From positions 7,140,001-7,204,000 of the forward strand of contig OX365955.1 in the NCBI GenBank assembly GCA_947247005.1: DNA of 64,000 nt, written 5' to 3'. Positions 60,301 through 64,000 of this stretch are shown here, in pieces. Both the position numbers and the translations under genes were made by a program. Below the pieces are notes generated by a model, which did not search any database, was not told the DNA's origin, and saw only the letters and a list, made by a program, of their open reading frames with translations. Source of the DNA: Spisula solida (taxonomy: Eukaryota; Mollusca; Bivalvia; Venerida; Mactridae). The first letter of the stretch is position 1. The number at the start of each line of letters is the position of its first letter.

Positions 60301-60512
60301 AGATGAGCTTGTACTGGATATACAAGACACTGTTATTTCGGCGTGTGCTGTATTTGGAAAGGCTGAAAAAAGGACGATGCATAGAGGTGGTAGACGTTGT
60401 CCTGATGGATCTACTGAAGACATAGCAATAGATGGTGCTATTGGATGGGCTATTGGATGGGCCACAGGATGGGCTACAGGAGGGGCCTCTGCAGGGACCA
60501 GAAGAGGAACAG
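60301..60512 (+). CDS. ASCC2: ASCC2-like exon F, doubtful 3' part
   Basis: The acceptor CTGTATGCAG is followed by (K)DELVLDIQDTVISACAVFGK, which resembles the family's LDETRTAYILQAVESAWEGV. It then runs into a Gly/Ala/Trp-rich stretch GAIGWAIGWATGWATGGAS encoded by a 12 bp DNA repeat. Possible donors are ACAG|GTGCAT (60512) or CCCT|GTATGT (60570). The CUE domain of ASCC2 is not found after it. Confidence 0.35.
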
Positions 60513-60606
60513 GTGCATATACTTCCAACACCAGTGTTCCCAATGATGTGTATCAAGTACAACACCCTGTATGTTTCTCTCATATTCCCGTCTTTATATG
60601 TATGTA

Positions 60607-60889
60607 CAGTTGAAACTCGTTGTGTCTACATTGGTTGTAACCATACTTCGGTTATGTCGACATACCGGTACTTTCAAATCTTGGATTTGGGTTGCTCTAT
60701 ATGCTATCTTAAATATGATGGTTTAGTCGACATGCCTGTGCGACACTCCACTTTTGTCGACTCGATTTTTGTGGCAAAAATGATATTTTCGCACCTTACA
60801 GTCATTGTTTGTTTCGACATCGTGTTGACGCTATTGAAATTGAAAAGTTGTTAGTATTTATATTAATGAATATGTGTAGACTCAACCTG
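60607..60889. mobile_element. pogo-like MITE, degenerate
   Basis: CAGTTGAAACTCGTTGTGTC at the left and GTGTAGACTCAACCTG at the right, with TA outside both. Subterminal GTCGACAT-type motifs recur. The right end is eroded. Confidence 0.45.
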
Positions 60890-60959
60890 TATAATGACAT
60901 CTAATGCATTTTGTTGGTGTTCACTTTAATACATGCACATATACCATCCTTGTTTGCAG

Positions 60960-61037
60960 GAAGTAAACTGTCCAAGATGTTTGGGTGTTTTAAGAATGTT
61001 GAAAAGCTTGAGAAGCACACTTTGGAGGAATTGCAAG
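60960..61037 (+). other. Candidate exon G, no family recognised
   Basis: It is bounded by TTTGCAG and CAAG|GTAAGT. Two frames are open: one reads SKLSKMFGCFKNVEKLEKHT, the other EVNCPRCLGVLRMLKSLRST. Which, if either, is translated depends on the donor used by exon F. Confidence 0.3.
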
Positions 61038-61302
61038 GTAAGTGATAAGTTTTATCATACCCTGGAAAGAAAGTATTATGTTATACACCCTGTTGGCTGT
61101 CTGTTTGTTAGTGCCAAATTCTGCTATATTAATTGAGTTTATTTGTTAATTTACGATCACCCCAAAAAAACAGTTGATAACTATTTGTAAATAAAGCTCA
61201 GCAGAACACAATTCACAAGTTAATCAGTGACCATGGTAAGATTGCTTGATTCTTGTTTAATTATGGAACAGGAAGTGTTTATTTATGTCTTTTTGTTTTC
61301 AG

Positions 61303-61466
61303 GTTTTGAGAAACCATGCAGAGAGACAAGTGCACATGTTCATTTCCCGGAATCCTTTCTATATAGCTTGCTGGCATTTGGGTCGGGTGGTGTGTCTAAC
61401 GCAAAAGTCAGGGAAAAGTTTGGCAAGCTGAAGGGCAAAAACGGACGGGTATCAGATACCATTTAA
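61303..61466 (+). other. Candidate terminal exon H, no family recognised
   Basis: After TTTTCAG the phase that continues exon G reads GFEKPCRETSAHVHFPESFL and ends KNGRVSDTI-stop. The alternative phase reads VLRNHAERQVHMFISRNPFY and stops at about 61430. Neither resembles ASCC2. Confidence 0.25.
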
Positions 61467-62232
61467 TGACTCTATTGCATTGACGGGATGTATATAAGAG
61501 GCATGAGTACTGATACAATTTTGAGATCCTTTTTTTCATTGTATAGGATTTCAGTCTGTTGAATCTAGCACCTGTACTTGCGGGTTAGGAACAATTGTCA
61601 ATGCTTCATAGGCATAAACTCAGGGAGTTTTTCTTCCTGTTGTTAATGATTTTATAATGAAGACGTTAGTACAGCTCTTGATTGGATGAAGGGGATGATC
61701 TATGTTAAAAGACAGTATATGGAAGTAACAAGTCATGCTTACAAACAAGAAGAATAAGGAAGGCTTGAAGACAGTATATTGAACATGATTAAAGAAGTTA
61801 CAGGGCTGTTGAAATCATGGTAAGCTATATACCCTCAGGTTCTATTGGCATTCGTGAGGACTTAATTCCATAGTCCATAGCTGACAGTGCATTGCTTTTA
61901 TGCTAAGTCCAATAGATATTTTAATTTGAGACAAAACAAATTTGTGGTCACCATTTAAGTTTTGTATTGTAAAGTGATTTTTATTATGTTCAAATGTTAG
62001 ATCAAATCAAAATAGAAAATAAATTGCAACTGACTAGTAAACTTTTCGTTGTCAGAATATATTGTTGATCTTATTTTACAGGTTAACCTTAAAGACATCG
62101 GTGAACCATATACCTCCATGAATCTTCACTGTTTATGGAAGTTACAGTCCAGGCTTTAAGAAGAGTAAACTATGGTAAGCTATATCCTGTAATTCACCCT
62201 ATTATTTTGTGATTTTGAAGCTAGCTAGTCAA
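61467..62232. other. Downstream sequence, nothing recognised
   Basis: Two segments end in ATG|GTAAGCTATAT-type donors (about 61819 and 62175) and could be non-coding exons. No protein-coding signal is visible. Confidence 0.3.
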
Positions 62233-62405
62233 CAGGGGTTCTACAAACCTGAAAACCCGGATTTGCTGCACTAAAGAGAATGTACTTTTATCCAAAAAAT
62301 AAGTTATTTGATAAAAAAATCAAAGAATTGAAAGTAATGGTCATTTCAAATTTCATAACCTGAATTTTAATCATGATTGGGCATTCTGCCTCAGTAGGAC
62401 CCCTG
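62233..62405. mobile_element. CAGGGG-family MITE, copy 4, 6 bp target duplication AGTCAA
   Basis: The ends are CAGGGGTTCTAC and GTAGGACCCCTG. AGTCAA lies at 62227-62232 and 62406-62411. It shares GGATTTGCTGCA and GATTGGGCATTCTGCCTCAG with the 28557 copy and is internally shortened. Confidence 0.82.
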
Positions 62406-62443
62406 AGTCAAGTTATACAGGGATCATTGTGATGATATAAATA

Positions 62444-63888
62444 CAGTAAAACCTCGTTATCTCGAGGACCCATCGGGACAAGCCAAATGCTCGAGTTAAG
62501 CCAGGTGCTCGAAATATCCGAAGTCTATGATGAATTGTTGTTATGACTAAGTGTAACTGTGTTTATAATGAAAACACGTATGATACATATAATTATTTGG
62601 TTGTAACTACGAATATTGTCATTGTTTATCAAGTCTATACGCAATTTGAATCGTGTGGAAATTTGCCGAATTCAACAAATTGCATATGAAAGTCGTAATG
62701 AATCCTTTAACATTAAATATCAAACTCCATTTAACGGTTGTAATAAAAGTTTGCATCGGCAAAAAGATAACATTACCCAAAGCGCACGATAGATCAAACA
62801 CCCACGCACAAAAATCGCACGTGATAAAATAAAACCCGGATGCAAAGTCAATCCAGTCTTCAGCACAGGGATACGGCTCATTGAGTAAAAAACATGCACT
62901 ATATTATCTATGATAATTTATTTAGGACATGATGTTTAGCTGAATGAGTTATATCCCTGTGGTTTCCAATTGAAACGCGCGCGACAATTTGGAGACATCA
63001 ATTGCAGCGGTCTTTCGACTGACCTCAAACGCGCGCCGCACATCAAAGAAATTGCCGGTACAGTTGGGAGTAGTGATACGTCAGAGTTCCATACTGCGGT
63101 ATGAATGCGCCAATCTGCGCATAGTGTAAATTCAATTGACATTTAGTTTGCTACTTTACAAAGTCGACGAATTTTTAATTCTTCAGGGTTGTTCGATTAG
63201 AATTGGATTTAATCGCGGACTTGATTTACTTCACTTATTCAGTATCGGACACGTGAAATTGCACTGTACGTAAGCTTACATTCACAGGTTTTCATGAAAT
63301 ACGGGATAAGTTTTGAAATGATTTTGACTTGCAGTTTTATAAAGAACAGAGCCTAAATATTTAAGATTCTACATGTACGTCGGTTTATCTTACGATAATT
63401 AAAAGTCTGTGCGAGTCAGTACGTTCGAAGCAACGATGTTGCATTTAATAATTCTAGTTCTCGTATGTGTTAAAGTTCCCAATGTTTAAATCACGCTCAT
63501 TAATTAAATATCGTCTACTTCGTGTTTAATGTAACGAATCGAAAATAGGAAATCAATTTAAGTGTTAGGGATTACGCTATTGTCATAAAATGTGATTATC
63601 ACGATGTGTGAAAAATACGGACCGTAACAAAATTTAGTATGACATTTTTCGGAGGTGTGAACTTTCGCTCGGATAATTGACTCAAGATAAGGTAATTAAT
63701 TATCGTTAAAAATTGTTGATTGGACCGACACCTGCGCTCGAATTAGACCGGATGCTCGTAATAACTTTACTCGAGTTAGAGGGGTAAATTAATGTACAAT
63801 ATAGAGCAAATTCGTCGGGACTTTGAAATTTGCTCGAATTAGGCCGGTTGCTCGAATAATCGCTGCTCATATTACTGAGGTTTTACTG
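62444..63888. mobile_element. pogo/Tigger-like non-autonomous element, 1445 bp
   Basis: It opens CAGTAAAACCTCGTTATCTC and closes ATATTACTGAGGTTTTACTG, with TA on both sides (62442-62443 and 63889-63890). The subterminal regions repeat TGCTCGA(A/G)TTA in both directions, a likely transposase-binding motif. The interior has no DDE domain. Confidence 0.75.
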
Positions 63889-64000
63889 TAGTATAAGCAT
63901 CCAGATAGAAGCTGCCTATATAATAACTGGACTCCGTCGAAACTCATCTCGCGCCTGTTTATATAAATAATTAGGTCTCGAAACGTGAAACGTGAAAAAA

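Noticed and set aside
60432..60854. 140-codon plus-strand frame
   Set aside because: It starts in the 12 bp repeat of exon F in another frame and runs into a pogo-like MITE; no domain is recognisable.

Overview
This is an AT-rich, intron-rich, repeat-dense eukaryotic window. It most likely comes from a bivalve mollusc. That is inferred from the repeat style (tRNA-derived SINEs, inverted-repeat elements with 140-170 bp internal repeat units, AGGTCA-rich repeats) and from three conserved animal genes; the species cannot be read from the sequence. Real coding sequence is only about 3-4 kb.

Layout. 1-2180: upstream region and 5' leader. 2181-21625 (+): a complete nine-exon MINDY-family deubiquitinase gene (MINDY1/MINDY2, formerly FAM63), 549 residues, with the catalytic Gln/Cys/His set, two C-terminal ubiquitin-binding-type helices and a Cys-Cys-Ile-Leu end. 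21626-30386: intergenic, full of small DNA-transposon derivatives. 30387-34949 (-): a three-exon TMEM101 gene, 280 residues, whose first intron carries two large foldback elements. 35100-49600: intergenic, with a LINE remnant, palindromes, a 104-copy TAGA array and tandem-unit repeats. 49673-49861: a TATA box and a short exon that encodes a hydrophobic leader, gene unknown. 50500-55300: nested transposable elements. 55666-58953 and 59535-60512 (+): exons of an ASCC2-like gene. The first four are clean, but the frame then closes, about 130 residues of the family are missing, and the next recognisable exon holds a seven-fold 42 bp expansion. It is either a decaying paralogue or a misassembled locus. 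62233-63888: two more DNA-transposon derivatives.

The three genes are unrelated housekeeping-type genes, not a pathway cluster: K48-ubiquitin chain trimming, a multi-pass membrane protein, and a subunit of the ASCC helicase complex. The most informative material is the mobile DNA. Several elements can be delimited to the base by target-site duplications: four copies of a CAGGGG-ended family with 6 bp duplications, three hAT-like foldbacks or hairpins with 8 bp duplications, one TTAA-flanked foldback, several TA-flanked elements, and a nested 4 kb element with iterated inverted termini. I saw no CRISPR array, rRNA, intact tRNA gene, bacterial-type operon or clear autonomous transposase.
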